A DNA stretch of 64,000 nt from Pomphorhynchus laevis (lineage: Eukaryota > Acanthocephala > Palaeacanthocephala > Echinorhynchida > Pomphorhynchidae), in contig WNNJ02000682.1 of NCBI GenBank assembly GCA_012934845.2, positions 52,910 to 116,909 of the forward strand, given 5' to 3'. Below are positions 40,657-52,606 of this stretch, in pieces. A program made the translations under genes and the position numbers. The notes below the pieces were generated by a model, which was not told the DNA's origin, made no database searches, and saw only the letters and a program-made list of their open reading frames with translations. Numbering within the stretch: position 1 is the stretch's first letter; the number at the start of each line of letters is the position of its first letter.

Positions 40657-42290
40657 AGTTATGCAGTTCTTAAAGTAGGACACTTTCTGCTTAACTCAAA
40701 AAGACGAGTACGCTGTGTAATAGTCTCGTAGCTCCTGATCAAACCAAAAGGCATGTTATACTTGCCTTTACGAACAAGTCGGAGAGGTGCAAACCAATTA
40801 GATAATTTTATTAATGCCGATTGTAATATATTCCAACACCTTTCAACATCGTTGGTGTGATCAACAAATGTTAACAACGACTCAGCTTTTCTTAATTGGG
40901 CTCTATTGCCCAATTAAGAAAATCCCAATCATGTGAGATACGTCAACGAGCCGTATCTCACATGCGGCTCGTTGACGAATGTGAGATACATCAGTTAATA
41001 ACTTAGAAAACACAGAATCAAGTAGCGATTCATTAGTGTTCATGACCCTCGTTGGAGTAGAACTGTGTTGTTCTAGCCTTAAATGATTAACTAAAAAGTG
41101 CCATAGTTCTGTGTCAGTTTTTGTTGCGCCACTCTTTAATGAGTAGAGATCCTCTGGATTTACACCTACAATATTAAAATCAGCAACCACTAAGCAGTTT
41201 TTGGGGAGTAGTAGAATTCTCTAGGGTAGGCCTCAGTTCAGTATCTAATACGAAAGATTTAGGAGTCCAGTAAAATACTCTAATTATAAGACATTTACCA
41301 CCTTTTCTGAGCACGACCGATATGAATTCACAAGTACCTTCCTGATTTGCAAGTCTAAATTTCATTAAAACATTAAATTGACCTCTGATGAACAGCGCTA
41401 CACCGTCACCTTTTTGTGTACTACGATCGGATGGAAATATTTGAAATTCAGGAATTTGCACGATATCACCTGCTTTATCGCTATGCAACCATGTTTCAGA
41501 AATAGCGAATATATCTAAGGAGGAGGAAAGCACCCACTCACGGACTTCATCAAACTTACTCAACATGCTTCTGGCATTAGTATATGCCCCAGCAAAACCG
41601 GAAATTTTAGGAATAGTACATAACGTTTTTACTCGAGAATCAAAATTTACGAGCCTTTCTAGGCTCGTAGAGCTTCGGGAATGCGTATAGCGTCCCCAGC
41701 GAACAGAAGGGCGGCGCCGAACCACTTGAAAATTTCGTATCATAAGGTTACTTTCTCCACTCCCTACCCTCCTAAACAATTTTTAGCGACTTTCAGTGCT
41801 TTACGATCTTCTGAAGATATATATTTTAAAATGCGAATATTCCCGCCTTTCAAACGATGGGACTTAGACATAATTATCTGCATATTGTCAGTCGAACTGA
41901 ATACTGCCTTTAAAAATCGTGGCCGAAAGTTAGAACAAGCTTTCGGATTGTCTAAACGGAATAACGAATAAACTTTTAGCGTCATAACAAGATCCACTTC
42001 ATGTGAGACAAATTAGAAACAAGCGATCGTATCGCATTCAAATCTTCGTCGATGCGCCCTTGAGCTTGGCTTGAATTATTCTGCAATATTTGCAAAAATC
42101 AAGCATCGTTCTCTATCAGCAAAACGATTTCGCCGACCCTTTACATACCTCTCAGTTCTACTTAAATCAACTCCCAAAGCATTAGTTTGTTCTTTTTGGA
42201 CCTTCCCACCTTTGGATATACCCCGTTTATTACATCCAGGATGTTGTTGTAAATCCAACTTATCACACTTTGCTTAAATGTTGCGTTGAA
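40657..42290 (-). mobile_element. LINE E, ORF1 end and endonuclease
   Basis: ORF1 end: CDKLDLQQHPGCNKRG (near 42250), IRSLVSNLSHEVDLVMTL and GGNIRILKYISSEDRKALKV (41764-41997). The endonuclease follows in 41180-41779: FAGAYTNARSMLSKFDEVRE and IFAISETWLHSDKAGDI with the Glu motif. In 40903-41190, VVADFNIVGVNPEDLY replaces GDFN and the SDH region is disturbed by inverted duplications at 40.9 kb. 40659-40913 continues to WCLNILQS-like linker sequence. Two or three shifts. The RT is missing: the copy is cut by the Naiad fragment and the DNA transposon. Confidence 0.75.
40887..40989. repeat. Two fold-back duplications inside LINE E
   Basis: 40887-40922 is a perfect hairpin with 15-bp arms (TTTTCTTAATTGGGC) and a 6-base loop. 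40930-40989 has the order A B A' B' A, where A is CATGTGAGATAC and B is GTCAACGAGCCG. Confidence 0.88.
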
Positions 42291-42540
42291 AAGGTAATTG
42301 TGCGGAGTATATGAATGTTGGTTTTCACAGTGATTAACACATGATTCAGGCTTACATCAAATATAGAAAGGTATACTTTCTATATATGAGGAAGCTAGTT
42401 GATCACACGAGCGTTCTACATAGCTGGACGTATGATTTTGAATAAATACTCGTGAACTACATCCTGCATTGAAGTTTGATTAGGAATCAGGTGGATCTGG
42501 GCTATTATGTATTGGTGAGTTTAGTACCGAGGTGGCGTAT
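42291..42540. other. No gene recognised
   Basis: Possibly LINE E 5' sequence. It includes a short inverted repeat near 42360-42385 (AAAGGTATACTTT). Confidence 0.4.
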
Positions 42541-42830
42541 AATCCGGACAATATTGGGTCAGTGGTTATTGTAATCGAGAAAGAATTAATATCGGATGGT
42601 TTATGAACACCCTCCATAACTGATGCTTGGATTTGTTTCTAAACACTTGTTTTGTTTTTCGCCCCTGTTTGAATCGCTTTTCTTGACAATATTGGGTCAT
42701 CGATTCTTTTGATAGATAGAGAGTTAATATTGGATTGTTCAAGAACATCTTCCATAATTGATGTTTTCTTCATAAAATTTTGATTAACGATTTCTTCCAT
42801 AAAATCGTTATTAAGGTCCACACTTTACAT
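42541..42830 (-). repeat. Coding-like tandem duplication
   Basis: Two ~150-bp units share GACAATATTGGGTCA and encode on the minus strand similar peptides: SIMEDVLEQSNINSLSIKRI (then DDPILS) and SVMEGVHKPSDINSFSITIT (then TDPILS). Origin unknown; perhaps part of an ORF1. Confidence 0.5.
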
Positions 42831-43084
42831 TCACCATTTGAACAACCTGCAAGCTCTGTAAAGTAAGTAGACTTATCAGTACACCTGACTTTATCTGACT
42901 TTACTGGTTTCTTCGTTAATTTGTTCATTAACGAATTGTTCTTTGTTCATTGATTTTGTTATTGGTTTTCGGAGTGAAAATTGTAAGCTATAATCAAGAA
43001 GGTAAGTATTAATTGTAAGCTGTATTTCACGATGTTTGATTCGATACGCCAGAAAATGAATGTATTTGGCATATTATTATATCA

Positions 43085-43200
43085 TTATTTCCCCGTTCCT
43101 CGTTCCTCGTTGTTTCCTCGTTCTTCGTTGTTTCCTCGTTCCTCGTTGTTTCCTCGTTCCTCGTTGTTTCCTCGTTCCTCGTTGTTTCCTTGTTCATCGT
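43085..43200. repeat. 18-bp minisatellite
   Basis: About six units of CCTCGTTCCTCGTTGTTT. A frame through it reads repeated FPRSSL, which I take as chance. Confidence 0.9.
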
Positions 43201-43539
43201 TGTTTTGTATATTTTTGTGTATTTTATTTTAAGTAGTTAAAATCAAGAACTGTTTAGCAGTGTGAGGAGAATTCTCAAATCTACATCCCAATACAATACC
43301 GTTAGTTATCAAAACAATATACTTTGTTTCTAATCCAAACAAATGTGTTATCTTAATGACTATAATTAATAAAGTGTTCAAGTAAAAAATGATCTGTAAA
43401 GTTTCTGATCTTCGATGTCCTAGTCGGAATGGATGTAATTTAATATATTATTAATGGATATAATTTATTAATTTATTGTTTTAATAGGAATGGATGGAGG
43501 AAATTTTACTCACTTACCTGTGAGTAACTACTTACATTA

Positions 43540-44870
43540 TAGGGTGCACATCTCTTGTTAGGTGCCCGAATAAGTAAAGTGTCTTTACTGTAACGATCGA
43601 GGACGATGATTTCAGAGTATTTTATGGCGATGGTTCCTGGTCTTGTGGATTGAGGTGGTAATGTGATTATTCGGTTTGGTTACAATCGCATTGTGTCATA
43701 CAGCGTTAATCAGTGTCTGCCAAAGAATTTGATGAGGAGGGGATTCAGTGGATCAAAAAGGGTTGTTATTCAATTAGAGAAAGGGTACACGAGTTTATTA
43801 GTGATTTATTAAAAAATACTTTCACTTCTACAATAGCAGAAGTGAATACGATGATAGTCAATGCAAAAATACGATGATATTAGCAAAATATAAAAATACA
43901 ATTGTATCTTAAAAATTCCAAATATTAATATTTTAATGTACTAATGACTTAATACATGTATTCACTTTCACTATCTATCTATTTTTCCTCTTATCAAAAT
44001 AATAACGAAGTGCTCTTTGTCCATTAAATTTAAAATCGCGAATCTCTAACATTAGTAAGATGTTTACGATTACAACTTCAATCAGCTATGAAGTAATGAC
44101 TAAAGAAGTTGCCTAAATAGTTTTGGCAACTAGCCTTTCATATTCATTAAAAATAAATTGAGATTGAACTAATTGCATATGATGCAATATTCACTATTAT
44201 GTAAATCAGAATACATTACCGATATAAATATCATAAATCGTTAGTTAATTATTAATATCATATAAATACCAATATAAATGTCATGGAGCGATAGTCGATT
44301 ATTGCGCACTTAATAGACACTGCGCAATAGTCACACTATAGAGACAATTGTGTCTCAATACTTATTCATACTAGTTTCATACATTGAAAGTTTTTAACTT
44401 GCAGTATTACATTTTTGTAAATTGTAATAATATAGGATGGTAAACGTTAGGTAAATCAATAATGATCTGAATACACCATTTGATGCTCTTACTGTAATGG
44501 ATGTAAATAAGATAGTTGGTGTTCAAGTTTAAGAAGAATTATTAGAGTTTATTGGAACTGTCACGTATATCTATTGTGTGCGAATAAACAAAAATTCATC
44601 ATGCGTTGCAACCGAGGACGTTTTTTCAGAACCTTTTACGAGGATTTCTAGTCTTGTGATTCAAAATGAAAACGATGAGCCGAAAAACAAAAATTAAGTA
44701 AGTAAGTAAGTAAGGGTTTTATTACTTACTTACATTTTAAATTACTTACATTTTTGTTTTTAAAAACAAAAATTGCATTGCGTCATATACCATTGATCCG
44801 AGTCTGCAGAAAGAATTTGATGATGAGGGGATATAGTGGATCAGAAAAATGTGTTTAGTACTCTATTAAT
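43540..44870. repeat. Pair of diverged duplicates of unknown nature
   Basis: 43580-43780 and 44600-44860 share GCATTG(T/C)GTCATA, GAATTTGATGA and AGTGGATCA blocks. One frame reads KEFDEEGIQWIKK in the first and KEFDDEGI in the second, so they could be decayed copies of one coding unit. A short (AAGT)n run lies at 44695-44720. No family recognised. Confidence 0.45.
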
Positions 44871-45479
44871 ACGAAGTTCGTTAATGACGAATGTTCAAAG
44901 AAACACATCTAAAATACAGTATGTGTTTGGTATTCGGGAATTAAATAATTATTTGACTAGCAACATAATTAACACTGATGCCTGCTCAGGAGAATGTGGC
45001 CTCAAAAGCTATCTTAAACTAATATGGCTACCAGCATATTTGTCTTATTGAAATATCATAAGATTTGGTTAATTCTGCCTAACGGAACTAGAATTTGGAC
45101 TAAATAAGCAATAAAAAATATGAAAACCATGGTAAAATCACGTCCCGCTTACTAATGACTCGTACTGTCTTGTGACTATAAAATAACCCTGTGCAACAAT
45201 GAATGGGATCATTTGCACCCACCTAAGGTCACGAGGTTGTTAATTAAAAATATAACAAAATTTCGCCAACACTATCTATTGCAAGGCTGATTAAGATAGA
45301 AGAGACATTTCATCCTGCTATAAATTTCACACTAATGATATCCTTGTGTTTAATAACAGACATTCTGAGTTTATTTTCTGTTCTCAAACTTAATAATAAA
45401 GATTTTATTAACAAAATCGATACAATTGTCAATTAAAAGAAAAACGGAAAACATCAGAAATTTCTTATTTAGTCTTTTA
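44871..45479. other. No gene recognised
   Basis: Short frames only; no repeat recognised. Confidence 0.5.
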
Positions 45480-47982
45480 AAGTCTTCTGTCTTCATGGCC
45501 TCAGGTCTAGTGGGATCTGAGCCTTCCAGCCAATCCAACACGCCGCCCTAAACCACCCGAGATCGTTCACTTCCCCCGAAGCGTCCAATCGAGGCGGACT
45601 ATGCTGGGTAAACGAGATACGAGGAGCTTAAGAAACCTTAGTCTTTGCTCTGTGGGACGTCCTCTAGAAAAGAATAATAATCACGAGATTGCCCAAGTGC
45701 CCCAGAGGCGCACTTGGGTTTTCCCTGTTAATGACGGTACTGGGCTCGTTTTAGGGCATACCTAGCTCTCTTTAGGAACGTTTAAGTCTATCCTGGTCAT
45801 CTTTTGCCGACCAGTTCACCGTAACGGTGAGCCCAGGTATTTCACTCGACTCGTGAATGTATGGAGTGGTTGATTAGTCAAAATGGAGGGTAGGACAGAG
45901 AGTTCTAATCTCTTAAGTTTTTGTTGTGTTGCAGAGGGCCATGAAATACAACCACCTGTGATTTGGCAGAGTTTAAAATAAGATTGAACCAGGTTAACTG
46001 GTCTTTTAATCTTAAAAAGAATCGGTTGATGTCCGAGACTACATCTTTGCACCTTCGTCCAGAGAACAGGGCTATGGTATCATCAGCGTATACCACTAGA
46101 CGTTCGCATTTAAATATTTTAAAGATTAATGGAAGCAGCAAGATATAGTATTGGAGAAAGAGGGGAACCTTGAAGCACATTCGTAATAGGGTAGAACTGA
46201 CCCGCATCAGGGTCGTCTTTATATGTACCGCAGTATCTCCACCCTGTTAACAAATCTCGCAGACAACCCGAGGGACCTGATAGGAGAGATAACAAAGGGA
46301 ATGGTGATGCGGTCAAATTCAGCAGAAAAGTCAAGGAAAACAGCCACAGCAAGTTGATGACTATTCTTCTGACAGCACTGATGCACTTCACCTACAGCTG
46401 AATAGGCCGAGCAACCTTTGACGAATCAATGGAAACCTGGTGGGATTAAATTTCGCCTACTTAAATGATCGCGGATTTTACGGTCAAGCGCTTTTTCGTA
46501 AATCGACACGAGGGGATTTTGAATAGAAATGGGCCGCAGGTCTTTAGGACAAGAGACCGGATTTTTCTTTGGAGTAAAAACGTCTACTACTGTTAATGCC
46601 GTCCACATCGGAAAAGCTGGCTAAAAGCATTGTGACGGCCACTTCTCTTCTTTGTTCGGCTGTCAAAAGCTGACAGACACTATGTCATAACCGCTATCTA
46701 TAATTCTATCCAGGATGTCACGGTTTTTGTGAATCTCACCTAGACTGATGTAGACATTGGCTATACTGAGGCGTTTACCGTTCTTACAGAGTGATATAAC
46801 TAAACAAGACAGGGCTGGTCAAGAATAGTTGAGTAGAAGGGAAGATCTTAAGAATCATTTAACTAAGGTTAAAAGACCTTAAGATGAAGAGAAGTGAGGC
46901 GGGGTTATATACGGAGTATAGTGTGAACAAATGTTTATAGGGATGAATCAAATAATGTCTATGAGGAGACGGATAAACCGCGTTTCCTGAAGGACTAAAA
47001 CATCTGCATCTCTACCAAATAGAAGTCTAAGGGCAGAAGCTCCTCCCGAATTCCACTAAAGAATATTCAGTGAAAAAGGTTCACAAGTACTCTGCATTGT
47101 GTTAAACCAGCTGGGTGGGCTGTTTCATCCCTATACAGAGCTATGGCGGAACGGTGTCCATTCCTGCCACCAACTCTGTCCTGGGTGAGCAGTTGACCAC
47201 GGGCAGCGTCTTTATCTCCCATTAAGGCGCCTATTTTGCCCTTTAACATTCTTCCAATCTTTATGGGGGAACAATGTGGGCCGAGGCCCCCTCTTTTTCG
47301 ATTTTAGAACTTCCAATTGTTTCAGTATTTTAGGACGAGTATAAAAGACCACAGCTAGGGTGGCTACCATATCCTCCACCCTCTTGATGGCGGTTTGTAT
47401 CTTTATATTTGTGATACGATGGATGTCACTGTCGGACATTCTTTAAGCCGTGTCGGAATATGATTCCACTTTCTCAGCTTGCACCTGTCTGGCGAGTTTC
47501 TATATTCTTTGAACCGCGTGCATTTACGCGAACATGCCGGATGGCTGCCACCACAATTAGAACATAATGGGGGAAGTTACGCATTTATATCCAGATACCC
47601 GGCTACGGCAAGATGCAATACCACAGACGCCACAAGTTTTCGTGCGAGAACAGTTGGTGACCTAGTGCCCCCATCTATGGCACTGGTTGCAATGCGGGTA
47701 TGTTAGGTCTTCTGAATTCACAATAGAGAAGAGCAAGTTATACCCCAGAAAGGGGTTGAAATTCGATTTAGTTAAAATTTCTGCTTGCTCAATCGGGGCA
47801 GAACAAAATCCGATTAGAAGGGGAAATCCTTTTTTCCATGTGACTGATCTAAAATTAGTAACTTTAAAGACTGACTTCAAATCATGCCATTGATAATATA
47901 TTTTAATTTGTAACAAAACTATCAAGTTTTGCCGAATTGACTTGTTAGAGTACATGGATCCAAGATTCATAGATACATTCAT
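45480..47982 (-). mobile_element. LINE A copy with internal deletion
   Basis: ORF1 (47212-47982): NPFLGYNLLFSIVNSEDLTY, PHCNQCHRWGH (start of the first zinc knuckle) and the C-terminal MSDSDIHRITNIKIQTAIKR, parallel to 528-1723. Endonuclease (about 46690-47100) starts like the copy at 493 and stops at SGYDI. There it joins directly to the RT N-terminus (QLLTAEQRREVAVTMLL) at about 46680, so the GDFN-to-linker part is deleted. RT: CPKDLRPISIQNPLVSIYEK, then YADDTIALF with YADD at 46079-46090. The 3' UTR runs to about 45480. Several shifts. Confidence 0.82.
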
Positions 47983-48545
47983 AGAATGTATTAATAGAAT
48001 ACAGTGTTCAAGTCAAAGAATGATCAAATTTTAAGCTAATTAAATTTTAATTATAAAACTACACAGATAATTTTGATAATTTTGTAATTTAATATAATTT
48101 AATCGATTTATAATTAATTTGTTAACTCGTTACATTTTTCAATTCACATGTGTTTTATTTTTGTCTATCTTGATAATGATAATGCCTATCTGAGTATTTT
48201 TTACAGTATATATAGATAATATACATACAATATTAAATAATAAAATTATTTATAAAATATATAAAATAAACTATTATATTAAATATAATAAACTATATAT
48301 AAAATATACCATTATAATAATATTACAGTAGTATATTATATATTTACTACCACGTTATATATTATAGTAATATGTAGTATTATAGTAGTATATTTTAATA
48401 AAATATACTACTTTTTTAACGTTATTTATAATAAGTTTATTTTATATAAATATATGCTTGTTTAACTCGTTAATTTTTTTAATAATTTATTAAAAATGTA
48501 TGATTAATAAATTAACTAAAGATGATTTATATATTAGTACCCGTT
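47983..48545. other. AT-rich, no gene
   Basis: Low-complexity TATA-rich sequence with no frame of note. Confidence 0.6.
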
Positions 48546-48925
48546 ATATATAATATTGCGGATGTCAAATACAAATATTGATACAAATATAAATATATAA
48601 GATACTATATAAGATACTTATAACTATCGTAGATAAAAACAGCATACAATGGTATATTATATTACACAACTATTTAATATATAATAGATAATATAATGGA
48701 TTTGATATAATCCATTTTAATAGAATATATTATAGATTAATTTATACAATAATATAATATATAATATAATTTTTATATAATTATAATATACTATAAAAAA
48801 CTTAAAACTTTTATAGCGGATGTCAAATATAATCGTTATAAAAATATAAATATAATATATTTGATACTTACATATTTTATAGCCATTGTAGTTAAAAGCA
48901 ACATACAATGGTATATTATATATAC
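48546..48925. repeat. AT-rich repeat, two direct copies
   Basis: Both copies contain GCGGATGTCAAATA and end near ACATACAATGGTATATTATA or GCATACAATGGTATATTATA. The second (about 48733-48920) is an inverted match to 55236-55480 and a direct match to 56094-56350. No coding content. Confidence 0.75.
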
Positions 48926-48989
48926 CATTGTATGTTATATTATATATAGATTGTATATTATATATACCATTGTCTTACAGATATAATAT

Positions 48990-50438
48990 ACGTGCAATCT
49001 AATATACATACACTTAAACACACATACAATAATCAATCAAGACGATTCAATCAAGATTCAATCAAGACGATCGATCAATTGCAAGACGATCAATTAATTC
49101 GACAAACGTCAACACGATGTTGTGGTTGCAATGGTCCGGCATCGGTGTGCAGAAGTTGTGTTTGTGCAAAGAACGGCCCGCAGTGTATTAATTGTTCGGC
49201 ACCAAAATATTCAAATCATATTCCGTCAGTTGGAAATGACGCCTCCTATGGATCTTTATCATCAACTGGTCAGGTTCAACACAGTCAAACTGCAGCTACG
49301 CACGCTCATACTTATATCAATGAGCTCGTGTCCTTTGAATTAAAATGTACAGCTTCAGATTGCAACGTATATTCTGCTGTGAAAACTCCAGTTCAAATAT
49401 CACATGAATTATTTCTCCGTGATTTCTATTGTGATTATTGTTCTGCCAAACATATAGTCGCACAATCAGAGTTAGTCAGTTCTCTTGAGAGTGAGCTGAC
49501 CGAAATCAAACGACAAATAAATGTTTCACCACCGTGCAATTCCCAAGCTCAAAACTTACAATCTTGCAGGCTTAAATCTAGTGATATGCATTATGGACCC
49601 TCATGGAGTGAGGTTGTGAGTGGGAAGGTTTGTAGAGAGATTGTACGGACAGTATTAGCTACTACAAGCAACGAGAACAAAAATGCTTCCAGCTTACAAA
49701 TCTTGCGTTCTATTGAAAAGGAAAGTAAACGCTCCTCAACAGTAATCATAAAGAACTTTCCCATTTCAGATGATGATCATACAGAAATCTTAAAGCTTCT
49801 TCAAGATATAGGTTGCGCAAATCCGAATTTTCGATAATTTCAAATTCGTCGATTTCCTGCTAAGCGCTCTGATATCCTACCTTGGCTGTCACTTACTTCT
49901 AGTCCGTCATTTAGTGAATACATCCTTTCTTTAGCTCAGAAATTACGACATACTGATTTATACGGTAAAGTCTACATCATTCCTTACCTTTCTCCCGGAG
50001 AACGTGAGATTAAGAACCTTGTGAACCAACTCAGAGAGATGAGAATTGCAGAGCAGACAAATCATTTTGCATTTGCAACAATAGAGTCATTCAATTATCA
50101 AATTTCACTAGTTCAAATAAGTGCTCCGTAATCACTTTTAACAAGGATACGGTTACAGTCGCAGGTGCAGAGATAACACCAGTATCTTATCCAAACCCTG
50201 GGATACTTGGGCGTTACGATCGGCATCCTAGAAATACAGATCTTCCCATATGACTGGATAGGGTTGTTATCGAACATCAAACAAGAATCAATTCTCCTTC
50301 ATCTTTTCCCACATCGTCAGTATTGTTTGGACTAATTAACATTCACTCTTTACGTAAAAAGTCGATCTTGCTCTGCACATTTTTTACGAAAACCACCTTT
50401 TGCTCTTGTGTATTACAGAATCATTGCATTCCCTAGAT
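48990..50438 (+). mobile_element. LINE C, ORF1 and start of endonuclease
   Basis: ORF1 (48992-49837, 281 aa, continued after a shift to about 50130). Residues ~42-70: Cys cluster CCGCNGPASVCRSCVCAKNG then QCINC. Residues ~110-155: second Cys module, CTASDCNVYSAVKTPVQI then FYCDYC. From ~240: STVIIKNFPISDDDHTEILK, and in the next frame FPAKRSDILPWLSLTSSPSF and YLSPGEREIKNLVNQLRE, an RRM-like domain plus C-terminal domain. ORF2 begins near 50.3 kb: FGLINIHSLRKKSILL, then the ITES motif, where the hAT element is inserted. Confidence 0.8.
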
Positions 50439-52606
50439 CAGGGGTGGGCGAGGGCTGAGCATCAAAATGCCAAATCGAAGTTTCCAAAAATTGAAAAGGC
50501 CACATGAGTATGAAATAATTAATTCGATCTTTTTGAAAAAATATGTAATAAAAACAGAATCATATCCACTTGGTGCTAAGAATCAATTCATTCATTTGAT
50601 CCAAACTTTTTTTTATATTTAGCCTGTGTTAATTGATCAATGTCTGGTTCTAGGTTACTTGTTCGCAGAATGAGGCTTTCTTCAAGATGATTGTCTGATA
50701 AAGATGTTCTTTGTGATGATTTTATCTTCGTCATGTGGGAAAATGCAGATTCGCAATAGTAAGTTGTTGAAAATATAGTCAATATCTTCTGAGCATTTTT
50801 CTGTAGGGCTGAATATTTTGATGCGAAGCGCCATATATCGTAGATATCATGATTCTGAACAAAGCGATTGATAAGAATATTATCATTCAGCAACTCGATT
50901 ATTTCGATTTGAAATTCCTCTTCTACTTTATGAATTTCGACAAGATGGGGCTCAAATACAAGCGTCAGTTCTGACTCAAATGCGTCAAAATCATTGAATC
51001 GAGATTGGTATTGGGTGTGCATATCAGTCAAATATCTTTCATAATTCTCAAGCATTTCAGCTGTCGGATAGTTCAGACGTGTAACTTCGTGCAAATATGT
51101 AAAATGAATTTTTGAAAAATGCTTGTCCTTGATTTGGTTTCTCAATAATATGATGGTTGCACGAAATGCCTTCACCTTTTTCCAAGAAGCAAAAATGTTA
51201 TTTTTCTGACCTTGTAAAGAAAGATTGAGCTCTCTTTGCTTCATCATGATATCAACTAGAAATGACATGTCGATTATGAAATAAATATTTGAAAGATCGC
51301 AACTCTTGTTCAGATTTGAAAAGAATTGAATTATTTTCTCTCTTATATCAAATACTCGCTTCAAAACGTTTGCCTCAGAAAGCCATCTAACGCTTGAGTG
51401 GTATAAGAGATCATAACTGCCGTGAAACTCGTCATTTTCCATCATTGATCTGAATTGGCGGTGTCTTGTTGCGTTTGAACGAATGAAAATTACAATTTCG
51501 TTCACTTTCTTGAAAACTGATCCCAATGAAACGGATTTTATGCAAAGATTTTGTTGGTGTAATATGCAATGAAAGGAACGAATTTCCAGTGGTTTAATAA
51601 TATCTTTCATCTTTGCAATAAATCCCGAATTTTTTCCTACCATTGAAGGAGCACCGTCAGTACAAATACTCACTAGAAATTCTGGATTGACTTTTGATTT
51701 TTGAATTTGATCTTGCACTTTTTCTAAGATGTCAATTCCACGAGCTTGCCCTTTTAGAGTTTGCATACCTAATAGTTCTTCTCGTAGATTGAAATTTTTG
51801 TCAACGATTCGTATAAAAATGAGTAATTGGGCAGAGTCAGTAGAATCAGTTGACTCATCAATAGCCAATGAATAGAATGCATTTGGATCTGCTAAGAGAA
51901 AAGATAGTTTTTGTTGTAAATTTTTCGCAATATCGGTTTGGCGACTGACTATTGTTCGCCGAGAGAGCGCAAGATTCTCATATTTTTCAACTTTATCTGG
52001 ATCTATGCATTTTACTGTTGTAGTTATGGCCTCTTTGATGAATTCTGAGTCGGAATATGGCTTTCCTCTTTTACCCATAAGATGTGCAATCAAATAGCTC
52101 GCTTTTGTTTGTAAAAGTCCCAAATTGAATATATTCTTGAATAATGTTTGTTGTTTTTTGATTGATTTTTTTAGTTCTAGAATTTTCTCTTTTCTACACT
52201 CACCATCAAGTCTACATATTGGCATATTGATATGCGTGCCATAATGTTTTTCTGCATTGAATTTCTTGATCGTTGTTAAGTTAGCTCTACAAATTAAGCA
52301 CACCATCCCGTTTTTACTCTGAACAAAGAAGTAATCATATTCCCATTCTATATTAAAAACTCTATTCTCTGAATCTATCTTTCTCTTTTTTTGCGATGAC
52401 ATCTGATGGGGTAACCAAAAATTTTCTTGTAAATATCAAAAAATGATAAGATTCAAAGGAAAAGTATCTAAATAAAAAATTAGAGAAAAAATACATTGTT
52501 AATATGATAATTTCTATCTTGCCTTTTTTTGAAAAATGCTCGGAGGCCGCATAAACTAGGCTCGGAGGCCGCATGCGGCCTCCGAGGCCGTAGTTGCCCA
52601 CCTCTG
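50439..52606 (-). mobile_element. hAT transposon, complete, with 8-bp target duplication
   Basis: The ends are CAGGGGTGGGC (left) and CAGAGGTGGGC (right, minus strand), 11-bp inverted repeats with one mismatch. CCCTAGAT is present on both sides (50431-50438 and 52607-52614), the 8-bp duplication typical of hAT. Length 2168 bp. The right subterminal region has three copies of a GGCCTCCGAG or CTCGGAGGCC palindrome. It interrupts the LINE C endonuclease. Confidence 0.95.
50588..52402 (-). CDS. hAT transposase
   Basis: A 604-aa ORF without stops. Residues 35-57 form a BED-like C2H2 zinc finger (C35, C38, H53, H57). The RNase H-like fold shows YSLAIDESTDSTDSAQLLIF with D182 and ICTDGAPSMVGKNSGF with D249. 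The C-terminal dimerisation block (about 500-583) reads YDIWRFASKYSALQKN and YYCESAFSHMTKIKSSQRTS followed by LSDNHLEESL. This layout is that of the Charlie/ZBED5/GTF2IRD2-like hAT proteins. With intact ends, target duplication and ORF the element could be active. The start codon is the first ATG after the 3'-subterminal repeats. Confidence 0.95.
   Translation of the reverse strand: MSSQKKRKIDSENRVFNIEWEYDYFFVQSKNGMVCLICRANLTTIKKFNAEKHYGTHINMPICRLDGECRKEKILELKKSIKKQQTLFKNIFNLGLLQTKASYLIAHLMGKRGKPYSDSEFIKEAITTTVKCIDPDKVEKYENLALSRRTIVSRQTDIAKNLQQKLSFLLADPNAFYSLAIDESTDSTDSAQLLIFIRIVDKNFNLREELLGMQTLKGQARGIDILEKVQDQIQKSKVNPEFLVSICTDGAPSMVGKNSGFIAKMKDIIKPLEIRSFHCILHQQNLCIKSVSLGSVFKKVNEIVIFIRSNATRHRQFRSMMENDEFHGSYDLLYHSSVRWLSEANVLKRVFDIREKIIQFFSNLNKSCDLSNIYFIIDMSFLVDIMMKQRELNLSLQGQKNNIFASWKKVKAFRATIILLRNQIKDKHFSKIHFTYLHEVTRLNYPTAEMLENYERYLTDMHTQYQSRFNDFDAFESELTLVFEPHLVEIHKVEEEFQIEIIELLNDNILINRFVQNHDIYDIWRFASKYSALQKNAQKILTIFSTTYYCESAFSHMTKIKSSQRTSLSDNHLEESLILRTSNLEPDIDQLTQAKYKKKFGSNE

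Noticed and set aside
43032-43232. Frame with repeated FPRSSL residues
   Set aside because: Produced by the 18-bp minisatellite; no start context or flanking coding signal.
48717-48908. 63-codon frame rich in I, Y and K
   Set aside because: Chance frame in AT-rich repeat sequence.
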